Shown: positions 1 to 6,885 of the stretch, in pieces | How positions within the stretch are numbered: position 1 is the first letter of the stretch | How the letters are laid out: the number at the start of each line of letters is the position of its first letter | From: CAZSNH01 sp052388455 | GTDB lineage: Bacteria > Pseudomonadota > Alphaproteobacteria > Rhizobiales > Hyphomicrobiaceae | Assembly (NCBI GenBank): GCA_052388455.1 | Contig: JBQTIA010000149.1 | Span: 1-15,488, forward strand | Direction of reading: 5' to 3' | Length of the DNA: 15,488 nt | Translations under genes and position numbers: made by a program | The notes under the pieces: generated by a model | Told to the model about the DNA's origin: nothing | The model's input: the letters and a program-made list of their open reading frames with translations, nothing else | Databases searched by the model: none

Positions 1-67
1 CCTGCCCTTCGAGGGGGAGGCGATGCAAGAGCGTCGGGCTGTCCTCAACACGATCTGCGAACAGAGC

Positions 68-102
68 AAAAGAAAAGGAGCCGCCCCGATGGGGACGGCT
101 CC
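68..102 (-). terminator. Rho-independent terminator of the cold-shock gene
   Basis: An inverted repeat at 77-102 folds, in the minus-strand transcript, into a GC-rich stem (GGAGCCG arm outside, a G-U wobble, then three more G-C pairs) closed by a short loop. It is followed directly by a T-rich run on the minus strand (TTTTCTTTT, 76 down to 68). It lies about 110 bp after the cspA-type stop codon, so it probably ends that single-gene unit. The plus-strand direction has only a weaker T run (106-111). Confidence 0.8.
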
Positions 103-209
103 GAACTTTTTCGCGGGGGTGGATCAAGTGTCGCGGACAAAGCGCCCTTTCGGACGGCCGTCAGACGCGACCGTGACCAAAGTCGAGGCTGGCGCCTCGA
201 CGGTTGACC

Positions 210-419
210 TCAGGCGGCCTCGATACGCGAGACGGCGATCTTGCCGGTCCGGCGATCGTTCTCGGTGTCATAGGACACCTTCTGGCCTTCGGTCAGGCCA
301 CGCATGCCGGCGCGCTCCAGCGCGGTCGCGTGAACGAAAACATCCTTGCCGCCATTGTCCGGCGCGATGAATCCGAAACCTTTTTGATCGTTGTAGAATT
401 TGACAGTGCCCTTATCCAT
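210..419 (-). CDS. cspA: Cold-shock domain protein (CspA family)
   Basis: This 69-residue protein has the usual length of a single cold-shock domain. It is expected to bind single-stranded RNA/DNA in the cytoplasm and act as an RNA chaperone. The start MDKGTVKFYN, the RNP1 motif KGFGFI (residues 13-18) and the RNP2 motif DVFVHA (residues 26-31) are all present. ATG at 419 is preceded by a good ribosome-binding site (AAGGAG, about 4 nt away). The gene stands alone: a terminator follows and about 260 bp without a gene precedes it, which would allow the long 5' leader often seen for this family. Which of several Csp paralogues it is cannot be told, so the symbol is generic. Confidence 0.95.
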   Translation of the reverse strand: MDKGTVKFYNDQKGFGFIAPDNGGKDVFVHATALERAGMRGLTEGQKVSYDTENDRRTGKIAVSRIEAA

Positions 420-679
420 GGGGGCTCCTTCTTCTGTTCGTTCGAGTGCTCACGAGCCGGTGAGCGCGCCAAAGCCTTTTGGCCTCGAAGCATACACCGG
501 CTCTCGTTTGTCGATGATGGGGGTTGAAGAACGTGCGCGTTCCAATGACGGATGCACAGCGGCCCGGTCGTCCGGCCAACGTCGATGCGCAGGACATAGG
601 CGGTGTTGGCCGATCCCGCAAGGTCTGACCGGTCTCCGACCGATATTTCTTTTTTGCGTCGCAATCCGCCGGAAAGGCC
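420..679. other. Intergenic region upstream of the cold-shock gene
   Basis: These 260 bp lie between the cold-shock gene and the receiver-like gene. No ORF here resembles a protein family, and the overlapping frames look like GC-driven noise. The stretch probably holds the promoter and 5' leader of the cold-shock gene. I could not place -35/-10 boxes with confidence. A repeated GGTC/GACC pattern near 622-641 could form a small hairpin. Confidence 0.5.
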
Positions 680-1153
680 CTAAAGACGGCGTCGGGCGTG
701 GGAATTCCGCCCGGAGGCAGCGGCGATCACGCTCCGTCGCGATGGCCGTTGGACCTGATCAGCGTCCTCTTCGTACGCCGCCGGATCGGCACCGACGACG
801 CTGTGGGCGCCCAAGGCCTTCAGCTCGTCATGGGTCTCCTGGTCGACTGGAACGTTGGCGACGATCAGCTCGACACCCGGGATTTCGATCAGCCGGCGAA
901 CGTCGCGCATCACGTCCGGGCAGCGACCGCCCTTGCAGAAGTAGTCGACAATGATGGCGGTCGGCAGGAACGGGCGGGCGAGCGAAACGGCCCGCCAGAC
1001 GGCAATCATGTTTGTGGGGCTGGACGGGTAGGACGCCATGCAGATGCGTCGTTCGGAGTGGTCGAGCGACCGCGCCAGTCGCTCGGCATCCCGACGCTCG
1101 TCGGTGATGTAGATGATCTGAACGTCTGCGAGGCGACGCGAGAGTGTCAGCAT
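680..1153 (-). CDS. Stand-alone degenerate receiver-domain protein
   Basis: The 157-residue protein looks like a CheY-type receiver without an output domain. It has a first beta strand with acidic residues after it (IIYITDER, residues 13-20), a strand ending in Asp70 at the phosphoacceptor position (AIIVD), and a later strand LIVAN where Asn100 takes the usual Thr/Ser place. The conserved Lys before the last helix is not evident (HSVVGAD). Two cysteines flank the site after Asp70 (C73, C78). The C-terminal 25 residues are basic and probably disordered. It follows the phytochrome response regulator by 193 bp on the same strand, so it may belong to that pathway as a phosphate sink or a phosphorylation-independent partner. 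ATG at 1153 has only a weak ribosome-binding site. The receiver assignment is from fold pattern only. Confidence 0.65.
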   Translation of the reverse strand: MLTLSRRLADVQIIYITDERRDAERLARSLDHSERRICMASYPSSPTNMIAVWRAVSLARPFLPTAIIVDYFCKGGRCPDVMRDVRRLIEIPGVELIVANVPVDQETHDELKALGAHSVVGADPAAYEEDADQVQRPSRRSVIAAASGRNSHARRRL

Positions 1154-1346
1154 GCCCGATTACGGTCCAAGTCCATCAAAACGGGCCGCCGGATGACGTT
1201 CGGCCCTTTCCTACGCGCCGCACGCGGTCTCGCTGGAGATCGCGTGACTACGAAAGCGGCTTTGATCGCGGGCGAGTAGGGGGTGATTTGGCGCAGGTAC
1301 GTCAGGATAAACCCCGACGCGTCCGAAAAGTTCCCATGCACGCGTG

Positions 1347-2006
1347 CTACGTATTGCCCAGCCAACCTTTGGCCAGGGCGTAGCGGACCAGTTCGACGCG
1401 GGACTGGAACCCGAGTTTTTCCATGGCGCGGGCCTTGTAGGTTTCGACCGTCTTGACGCCGATGTCGAGCTCGGCGGCGACCGCTTTGTTGCTGTGCCCC
1501 GCGGCGGTCAGCTTCACGACGTCGATTTCGCGCTCGCTGAGGTCGACGGCCGAACCGACCGAGCGCTCCCAGGTGCCAGCACTGTTGGTCCCCAGCACTT
1601 TTCCTGCGATGGAGGGATCGAGGTAGACGCCGCCGGCCGCCACGATGTGAATGGCGCGGATCAGCTCGTCCGTGGCGGAGCGCTTGACGACGTAGCCCAC
1701 AACTCCGACTTCCAGCAACTGCCTGAGGTAGCCGCGATCCTCGTGCACCGTCAGCGCGAGCAGCTTGCAGTTGGGGCAGAGGGCGCGCAGCTGTTCGGCG
1801 AGCTTGGTGCCGCTGAGGCCGGGCATGGAAATGTCGAGGACGACGATGTCGGGGTTGAGTTCCACTGCCATCTTCAGCGCCGTCCTGCCGTCGCGCGCCT
1901 CGCCGACAACCTCCAGATCCTTGTCCGCCATGACGAGCGCCTTGACGCCGGCCAACACGATCGGATGGTCGTCCGCGAGAAAAACTCTGAGCTTGGCCGC
2001 ATCCAT
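1347..2006 (-). CDS. NarL/FixJ-type response regulator paired with the bacteriophytochrome
   Basis: This is a two-domain response regulator of 219 residues from ATG 2006. The N-terminal receiver has the acidic pair in FLADDHP (residues 9-15), phosphoacceptor Asp58 (VVLDISMPG), a Thr in LLALTVHE and the conserved Lys in YVVKRSA. The C-terminal LuxR/GerE helix-turn-helix includes LSEREIDVV, then a recognition helix with VKTVETYKARAMEKLG. It should bind DNA when phosphorylated by the neighbouring phytochrome kinase. I prefer ATG 2006 because GAGAGG lies about 8 nt before it, leaving 11 bp after the kinase stop. An in-frame GTG at 2021 would add five residues and overlap the kinase stop as GTGA, but has no clear ribosome-binding site. 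Its target genes are not visible from the sequence. Confidence 0.92.
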   Translation of the reverse strand: MDAAKLRVFLADDHPIVLAGVKALVMADKDLEVVGEARDGRTALKMAVELNPDIVVLDISMPGLSGTKLAEQLRALCPNCKLLALTVHEDRGYLRQLLEVGVVGYVVKRSATDELIRAIHIVAAGGVYLDPSIAGKVLGTNSAGTWERSVGSAVDLSEREIDVVKLTAAGHSNKAVAAELDIGVKTVETYKARAMEKLGFQSRVELVRYALAKGWLGNT

Positions 2007-2017
2007 ATCGGGGCCTC

Positions 2018-4360
2018 TCACACTGGCACGTGGATGATGAGCGTGGTGCCTTGCCCGGGTGCCGTCTCGACTTCGAGGACGCCGCCGACCAGCGTCAGGC
2101 GCTCGCGGATTCCGAGCAGACCCAGCCGCATCGTGGGCGCAACGGTGTCCTCGACCTTCTCCCAGAGAAATCCCTTGCCGTCGTCCTCGATGATGAGACG
2201 TGCCTCATGGCCGGTGGCTTCGAGAATGATGCCGACCTTGGTCGCGTCGGCGTGCTTCACCACGTTCGTCACCGCTTCCTGCAGAATGCGGTAGAGCGCC
2301 GTCTCGATGGTCGGCGGCAGGCGGCGGTCGCTGAGCGTCAAATGCAGATCGAACCTGAGCTTGGAGGTCTCGCTCCATTCTTCTAGAAACTGCTCCACCG
2401 CCGTTTGCAGCCCGAGGTCGTCGAGGGCAGTCGGGCGGATTTCCCAGGCCAGCCGGTTGACCTCCTGGCCGACGCTCGCCGTCAGCTCCTTCAGCTTGGC
2501 GACGCGATGCTGTATTTCCTCGCTCGCTTCCGCGTGCCGGCCGATGCTGTCGAGGTCGATCTGCATCACGGTCAGATACTGCCCCAGGCTGTCGTGCAGC
2601 TCACGCGCGATGCGCCGGCGCTCCGCTTCCTGCTCGATAACCGTGCGGCGCAGCACCAGCGACAGCTCCGCCTCGACGACCGCGCGCCGGTCGCCCTCGC
2701 GCTGCAACTCCTGCGCGGTCGCCTCCCACTGCTTGATCCGCTGATCCAGTTCGGCCATCAGGGCCTCCTGGCGGATGCGCGCTTTCTCACGCTCCCGTGC
2801 CACCTGATCGATGCGTCGCAAGACAACCTCCAAAAGCGATACCCTCAGCGCCTGGGCGGTCTGCACGTCGGCACTGCTCCAGGGCCGGGATTGACGGCGC
2901 ACCTGCTCGCGCCAGGCGGCGAAACTCTTGCGCGGAGAGAGTCGCTGTCCGTCCGGGCTGCTCTCGACCGGCTTCTCGGGATTGCCGCCCCAGGTCACGT
3001 CGCGGATCAGCTCGGAGCGGAACCACAGCACATAGTCACGGGGCGTCTTCGAGATCGACAGCGCGAGCAGACCGCTGGCCACACCGGAATACGCGACAGC
3101 CGGCGGATAGACGGCTGGCAGGGCGCTGGTTTCGAACACGCCGTCAGACACCTTCTCGTTCAGCCATGCGACCAGCGTCGTCACTTCCGGCAGCGTCGGC
3201 GTCGTGCCTATTCCCAGGAAGCGATCATCGAGCCATACGCCCACCCCGTCGGCCGGGATGTAGTCCATCAGGTTGGGCCGCGTGCCGGCCAGCTCCTTCG
3301 CGAAATCGGATTCCGAAGTCAGCCGCGAAACCAGCGCGTCGTGGACGGTCTTGCGCTGGATGCGGAACTCGAACTCTTCGGCCGCGATTTTGGTTTCGAG
3401 CAGGAACGAGGCCATCTGGCTGAACAGCTCGAACGCCACCCGCAGCCGGTGGGGCAGATGCCGCGGCTCCTCGTGATGGCACGCGATCAGTCCCCACAGC
3501 TTTCCATCCATGACGATGGAAAGCGACATCGACGCGGCGACGCCCATATTGGCCAGATACTCGAGATGGATCGGAGAGACGCTGCGCAGCGTGCTGTGGC
3601 TGAGATCGAGCGCCGGCGGCCGATGGCGGTTCCAGGTCACGAGCGGCACGGGCGTGTAGCGAGCGTCGGGAATGAGACGCAGCCAGTTGCGCAGATAGAG
3701 TTCGCGGGCCTGCTTCGGGATGTCGGAGGCCGGGTAATGCAGCCCGAGATAAGATTGGAGATCGGCGCGCTTGGCTTCCGCCTCGACGACGCCGGCGCCG
3801 TCCGGGAGGAAGCGATAGACCATCACCCGGTCGAAGCCGGAGACCGCGCGAACCTCGTCGACGATGATACGGCAAGAGGCGTCCACCGACAGGGCCGGCT
3901 GGATCTTGCGGATCATGTTCTGGACGACGGAGAGGAAGTCGCCGGTGCCATTGTCGTCCTGCGGCTCGATTTCGAGCACGACGAAGCCGGAGCTGCGGTG
4001 GGCCGTCACCTCGATCCGGCGCTCCGCACCTTCGAGATGGGCGCTGAAGGCGTGCAGCGGGCGCACCATCGCCCCGGCGGTGGCGATGAGGTCTCGCACC
4101 CGAGCCACATGCTCGGCCGAAAACCAGTCCGCCAGCGGTGTCCCGAGCAGATCCGTCAGCGCGACACCGAGCAGCCGGCGCGTATCGCCGCCCGCCTGCA
4201 GGATGCGAAGATCGACCGGGTCGACGGCGATCAGCGCGCCGTGCGGCTGGATGGAGCCGGGAATGTGGATCGGCTCGCGATCACAGTTGGTCAGATCCGC
4301 CGTGCCGAAGTCCGGAAAGTCATCGGGTCGGTCCGCTCGAAGTCCCGCCGCCTGGGTCAC
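2018..4360 (-). CDS. bphP: Bacteriophytochrome histidine kinase (PAS-GAF-PHY-HisKA_3-HATPase)
   Basis: This is a 780-residue red/far-red photoreceptor kinase. Cys26 (DLTNCDREPIHIPG) is at the usual biliverdin attachment site before the PAS domain. The GAF domain has PASDIP (210-215) with the key Asp213, plus His265 and H295/H296 near the chromophore. The PHY tongue shows WGGN (457-460) and PRKSF (476-480). A helical linker (about 505-575) leads to a HisKA_3 transmitter with phospho-His589 in ARELHDSLGQ, followed by an ATPase domain with an N box (EAVTNVVKH, Asn699) and G boxes (EDDGKGF, GLLGIRERL). HisKA_3 is the NarX/DesK class, less usual in phytochromes, and matches the LuxR-type regulator downstream. 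The GTG start at 4360 overlaps the heme oxygenase stop as GTGA, implying coupled translation. The open frame continues upstream only as antisense-type shadow of bphO. Confidence 0.96.
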   Translation of the reverse strand: MTQAAGLRADRPDDFPDFGTADLTNCDREPIHIPGSIQPHGALIAVDPVDLRILQAGGDTRRLLGVALTDLLGTPLADWFSAEHVARVRDLIATAGAMVRPLHAFSAHLEGAERRIEVTAHRSSGFVVLEIEPQDDNGTGDFLSVVQNMIRKIQPALSVDASCRIIVDEVRAVSGFDRVMVYRFLPDGAGVVEAEAKRADLQSYLGLHYPASDIPKQARELYLRNWLRLIPDARYTPVPLVTWNRHRPPALDLSHSTLRSVSPIHLEYLANMGVAASMSLSIVMDGKLWGLIACHHEEPRHLPHRLRVAFELFSQMASFLLETKIAAEEFEFRIQRKTVHDALVSRLTSESDFAKELAGTRPNLMDYIPADGVGVWLDDRFLGIGTTPTLPEVTTLVAWLNEKVSDGVFETSALPAVYPPAVAYSGVASGLLALSISKTPRDYVLWFRSELIRDVTWGGNPEKPVESSPDGQRLSPRKSFAAWREQVRRQSRPWSSADVQTAQALRVSLLEVVLRRIDQVAREREKARIRQEALMAELDQRIKQWEATAQELQREGDRRAVVEAELSLVLRRTVIEQEAERRRIARELHDSLGQYLTVMQIDLDSIGRHAEASEEIQHRVAKLKELTASVGQEVNRLAWEIRPTALDDLGLQTAVEQFLEEWSETSKLRFDLHLTLSDRRLPPTIETALYRILQEAVTNVVKHADATKVGIILEATGHEARLIIEDDGKGFLWEKVEDTVAPTMRLGLLGIRERLTLVGGVLEVETAPGQGTTLIIHVPV

Positions 4361-5019
4361 GATGCCCTCGCTTCCGGTTGGATGGAGGTGGTGATGAAGA
4401 CTTCCTGCGCTTGCGCCGCGGCGAGCCAGGCGTCGAGTGTCGCGAAGGTGTCGAGCGCAGCACGCTCTATGGCGAGGGCAGCCGCGCGCTCGGTTCCGGC
4501 CTGCTCCAGCGAGGCGAGAAAGCTCTGCCACATGGCGCCCGTCGCGGACCCATAGCTCGCGAAGAACCGTCCGGCGGACGCTGGCGAGATTCCAAGCTCC
4601 GGTCCGAGCCGGCGGCTGATCAGTTGACCGCCGAGCGTCGCGCCTTCGAGTACGTAGAGTATGCCGAGACCCTGGGGGATCGAGCGACACGCCGGCAACG
4701 ACACGCAGCGCGAAAGTATTGCGAGCGATTGCGCCGTGTGTCCGAGATCGAGAAGATCGGCGGCCAGCCAGAGAGCCTTGCGTCGCGATGCAAAGGAAAG
4801 GTTCGTTCCAGTCCATTCCAGGTGCGCGAGCGCGTCCTCCAGCGGATCGTAGTAGCCCCACATGATTTCCAGCAGCCGCCTGTAGGACGGACGCGTGAGT
4901 TGTCGCTCCATGAGACCAAGCCGTTGCTCAAGCCGGTCATGGTGCTGCCGCGTCGCGTCCCTCAGCCGCCAGCGAAGCGACGAGGTCGACGGTTCGTGCG
5001 GTTTTGACATGGCCTTCAT
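4357..5019 (-). CDS. bphO: Biliverdin-producing heme oxygenase
   Basis: This bacterial heme oxygenase of about 220 residues opens heme to biliverdin, the chromophore of the phytochrome encoded next. The proximal-His pattern RDATRQHHDRLE is near the N terminus (axial His probably the second of the two). The distal-helix pattern LYVLEGATLGGQLI, typical of the BphO group, is in the middle. It is the first gene of the light-sensing operon, and its TGA overlaps the bphP GTG. The start is uncertain: ATG 5019 (GGCGG just upstream) and ATG 5010 are three codons apart. The frame runs on to 5103, but that part lacks family similarity. No membrane segment or signal peptide is seen, so it should be cytoplasmic. 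Confidence 0.93.
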   Translation of the reverse strand: MKAMSKPHEPSTSSLRWRLRDATRQHHDRLEQRLGLMERQLTRPSYRRLLEIMWGYYDPLEDALAHLEWTGTNLSFASRRKALWLAADLLDLGHTAQSLAILSRCVSLPACRSIPQGLGILYVLEGATLGGQLISRRLGPELGISPASAGRFFASYGSATGAMWQSFLASLEQAGTERAAALAIERAALDTFATLDAWLAAAQAQEVFITTSIQPEARAS

Positions 5020-5349
5020 TGTCCGCCGTTGCTCGTGGATGGCGCCTCGGGCGTCCATCGGATGGCGTGAAGTCCGACATCGACCGCGGCAATTTTTGCC
5101 CACCGCGCTCGATTGGTTCGGCAGTGAGCCGCGTCATCGACCGGCGGAGAACCCGGACCGAAGCGCGTCAGTGATTTTCCGCATGTGAACCTGGGAAGGC
5201 CCGCGTTTCCACTGGGGACTTCCCGGACGCGTCCGTGATCATCAGTTCATTAGCCCACCGATCGCATCGGGTTCAATCATATAGCCTGCAAAAACGGCCC
5301 GAGACAGAATCACAACAGCGCCGGGCCGCAGGAAAAAGGGGAGACTTCC
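5020..5349. other. Divergent intergenic region between bphO and the DUF1097 gene
   Basis: These 330 bp should carry the promoters of both divergent units. A perfect 12-bp palindrome CGGACGCGTCCG lies at 5224-5235, and a 7-bp inverted repeat (CGGCCCG 5295-5301, CGGGCCG 5322-5328) sits in the DUF1097 leader. GGGAAG/CTTCCC arms flank 5193-5224. TTGGTTCG occurs at 5114-5121 on the plus strand but lacks the rest of the sulfur-promoter box. I see no convincing gene and no unambiguous -35/-10 pair. Confidence 0.5.
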
Positions 5350-5874
5350 ATGGACCTCATTACGGCTCTTGCAATTAGTATCGGTGTGCTCGGCGGTTTG
5401 GCGACCTTCGTATTTCTTTCCCCGATGGGCTTGGGGTTGAGCATCTGGGCGGCGTTCATCGCCTGGGGCAGCTTCTATCATTGCGGCGGCAAGACCGCCG
5501 GTCTGCAGACCAGCGTGCTGGGCAATCTGTGGGGCGCGCTCTGGGGCGCACTGACGCTTGCGGCGGTAACCAAGACCGGTCTGGCCGACAGTCTCGGCCT
5601 GCCGATGTGGGCGGGGATTTGCGTGGCGGTCGGCGTGGCCCTCATGATTCTCGGATCGAAGCTGCCCAATCTCTCGTCCATTCCGGCCGCCGTCTACGGC
5701 TATGCCTCGGTCATCGCGCTCTCGCTGCTGACCAACGCCGCCGGCAACGTCACGCTCGCCGGGTGGGAGAACCCGGCGCTCAACATCGCCATTTCGATGG
5801 TGATCGGCGGCGTTCTGGGACTGGTCTCCGAGCATGTCGCCGGACTGCTGACCGCCTCCAAAGCCCGCGCCTGA
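5350..5874 (+). CDS. DUF1097 family inner-membrane protein (YcdZ-like)
   Basis: This 174-residue, very hydrophobic protein has roughly five membrane-spanning stretches. Length and pattern fit the DUF1097 family (E. coli YcdZ), including an early GLGLSIWAAFIAWGSFYHCG segment and small-residue-rich helices. Its biochemical role is unknown; some relatives are suspected transporters or channels, but nothing here shows a substrate. ATG 5350 follows a strong AGGGGAGA site. It is the only convincing plus-strand gene in the window. It diverges from the phytochrome operon and converges on cysB, with a long hairpin between. Membership in either neighbouring pathway cannot be decided. Confidence 0.88.
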   Translation: MDLITALAISIGVLGGLATFVFLSPMGLGLSIWAAFIAWGSFYHCGGKTAGLQTSVLGNLWGALWGALTLAAVTKTGLADSLGLPMWAGICVAVGVALMILGSKLPNLSSIPAAVYGYASVIALSLLTNAAGNVTLAGWENPALNIAISMVIGGVLGLVSEHVAGLLTASKARA

Positions 5875-5883
5875 GGGTGTGCG

Positions 5884-5912
5884 CCGGCGGGATCGCACCC
5901 TGATCCCGCCGG
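5884..5912. terminator. Hairpin between convergent genes, probable two-way terminator
   Basis: A perfect 11-bp inverted repeat (CCGGCGGGATC at 5884-5894, GATCCCGCCGG at 5902-5912) has a 7-nt loop. It lies 10 bp after the DUF1097 stop and about 28 bp after the cysB stop on the other strand. Neither side has a T run, so it may work with Rho or as an RNA 3' end stabiliser rather than as a classical intrinsic terminator. Confidence 0.6.
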
Positions 5913-5939
5913 GCATCGCTATTGATCGGCACCTGCCCG

Positions 5940-6875
5940 TCAATCGGTTCCGGGTTCGGCTTGCATTCCCTTGCGGACGGCGGCCTCGGTCAGCTCATGC
6001 GAGCACAGCTCGATGAAGCGGTGGGCATAGCCGCGCAGATAGGTGCCGCGACGGACCGCGATGCGCGCGGTGTTGACCTGGAAAAGGTGTTCCGCCTTGA
6101 GCAGCCGGAGGCGCGGATCGCGGGCCGCATCGAAGGCCATCGATGCCACAATTCCGATGCCGAGCCCCAGCTCGACGTAGGCCTTGATCACGTCGGCGTC
6201 GAGCGCTTCCATCACGATATCGGGCTCGAGGCCCGCCCGGCCAAAGGCTTCATCGATGCGCGCGCGGCCGGTGAAGCCGGTCTGATAGGTGATGATCGGG
6301 TGCTCGGCGACGGCTTCGAGCGTGACGGAGCGGGCCTTTTCGAGCAGGTGGCCCTCGGCCACGATCACCCCGTGATGCCAGGAATAATAAGGAAACGTCG
6401 CCAGCTCCGGCGTGTCCTGCAGCGCCTCGGTGGCGATGCCGATGTCCGCCTCGCCCTTGACCAGCATGGAGATGATCTCGGCGCCGCTCGATTCGTGCAG
6501 CACGAGATTGACCTTCGGAAACTCCTTCTTGAAGGCGGTGACCACCTTCGGCAGGGCGTAGCGGGCCTGGGTGTGGGTGGTGGCGACGGAGAGCTGGCCC
6601 TTGTCCCGGTTCGAGAACTGCTCGCCGAGCCGCTTGATGTTCTGCGTATCGAGCAGAATGCGCTCGACGATGCCGACCAGCTCCTGGCCCGGTTCCGTCA
6701 GCCCCAACAGGCGCTTGCCGCGGCGCTGGAACAGCTCGACGCCGAGTTCGTCCTCCAGATCCTTGATGTGCTTCGATACCCCCGACTGCGAGGTGTTGAG
6801 CGCGTTGGCGACCTCGGTCAGGTTGAAGCTCCGCCGCACGGTCTCACGGATGATCCTGAGCTGCTGGAAATTCAA
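5940..6875 (-). CDS. cysB: CysB-type LysR regulator of sulfur assimilation
   Basis: This 311-residue LysR-family regulator has the CysB/Cbl signature. The N-terminal winged helix-turn-helix (NFQQLRIIRE; NTSQSGVSKHIKDLEDELG) is followed by an effector domain with TTHTQARYALP, HESSGAEIISMLVKGEADIGIATE and ITYQTGFTGRARID, the segments that bind sulfate or acetylserine ligands in CysB. It is expected to activate sulfate uptake genes when cysteine is scarce. It is the last gene of the transporter operon, 10 bp after the cysA stop, so the activator is probably produced with the system it controls. The start codon is TTG at 6875, with GGAGGG a few bases upstream; no better ATG is available. Confidence 0.93.
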   Translation of the reverse strand: MNFQQLRIIRETVRRSFNLTEVANALNTSQSGVSKHIKDLEDELGVELFQRRGKRLLGLTEPGQELVGIVERILLDTQNIKRLGEQFSNRDKGQLSVATTHTQARYALPKVVTAFKKEFPKVNLVLHESSGAEIISMLVKGEADIGIATEALQDTPELATFPYYSWHHGVIVAEGHLLEKARSVTLEAVAEHPIITYQTGFTGRARIDEAFGRAGLEPDIVMEALDADVIKAYVELGLGIGIVASMAFDAARDPRLRLLKAEHLFQVNTARIAVRRGTYLRGYAHRFIELCSHELTEAAVRKGMQAEPGTD

Positions 6876-6885
6876 CGTTCCCTCC

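Noticed and set aside
1222..1245. Hairpin ACGCGGTCTC-gctg-GAGATCGCGT after the response regulator as a terminator
   Set aside because: There is no T run on the minus strand and on that strand the stem has an A-C mismatch, so it is not a convincing terminator.
1147..1365. 72-codon minus-strand frame bridging the response regulator and the receiver-like gene
   Set aside because: It starts with TTG inside the regulator gene, has poor ribosome-binding geometry, and its product shows no pattern. It fills the gap neatly but probably by chance.
2405..4555. 716-codon plus-strand open frame opposite the phytochrome gene
   Set aside because: It is antisense to a clearly recognisable bphP, its product has no family pattern and is rich in Arg/Gln/His as expected for GC-rich antisense frames.
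4361..4861. Extension of the phytochrome frame to a 947-residue protein
   Set aside because: The added 166 residues are an out-of-frame reading of bphO. The GTG at 4360 gives the normal phytochrome N terminus with Cys26.
5114..5121. TTGGTTCG as a fourth sulfur promoter box before the DUF1097 gene
   Set aside because: The TTCTTC part and the -10-like box at the right distance are missing, and it lies about 230 bp from the start codon.
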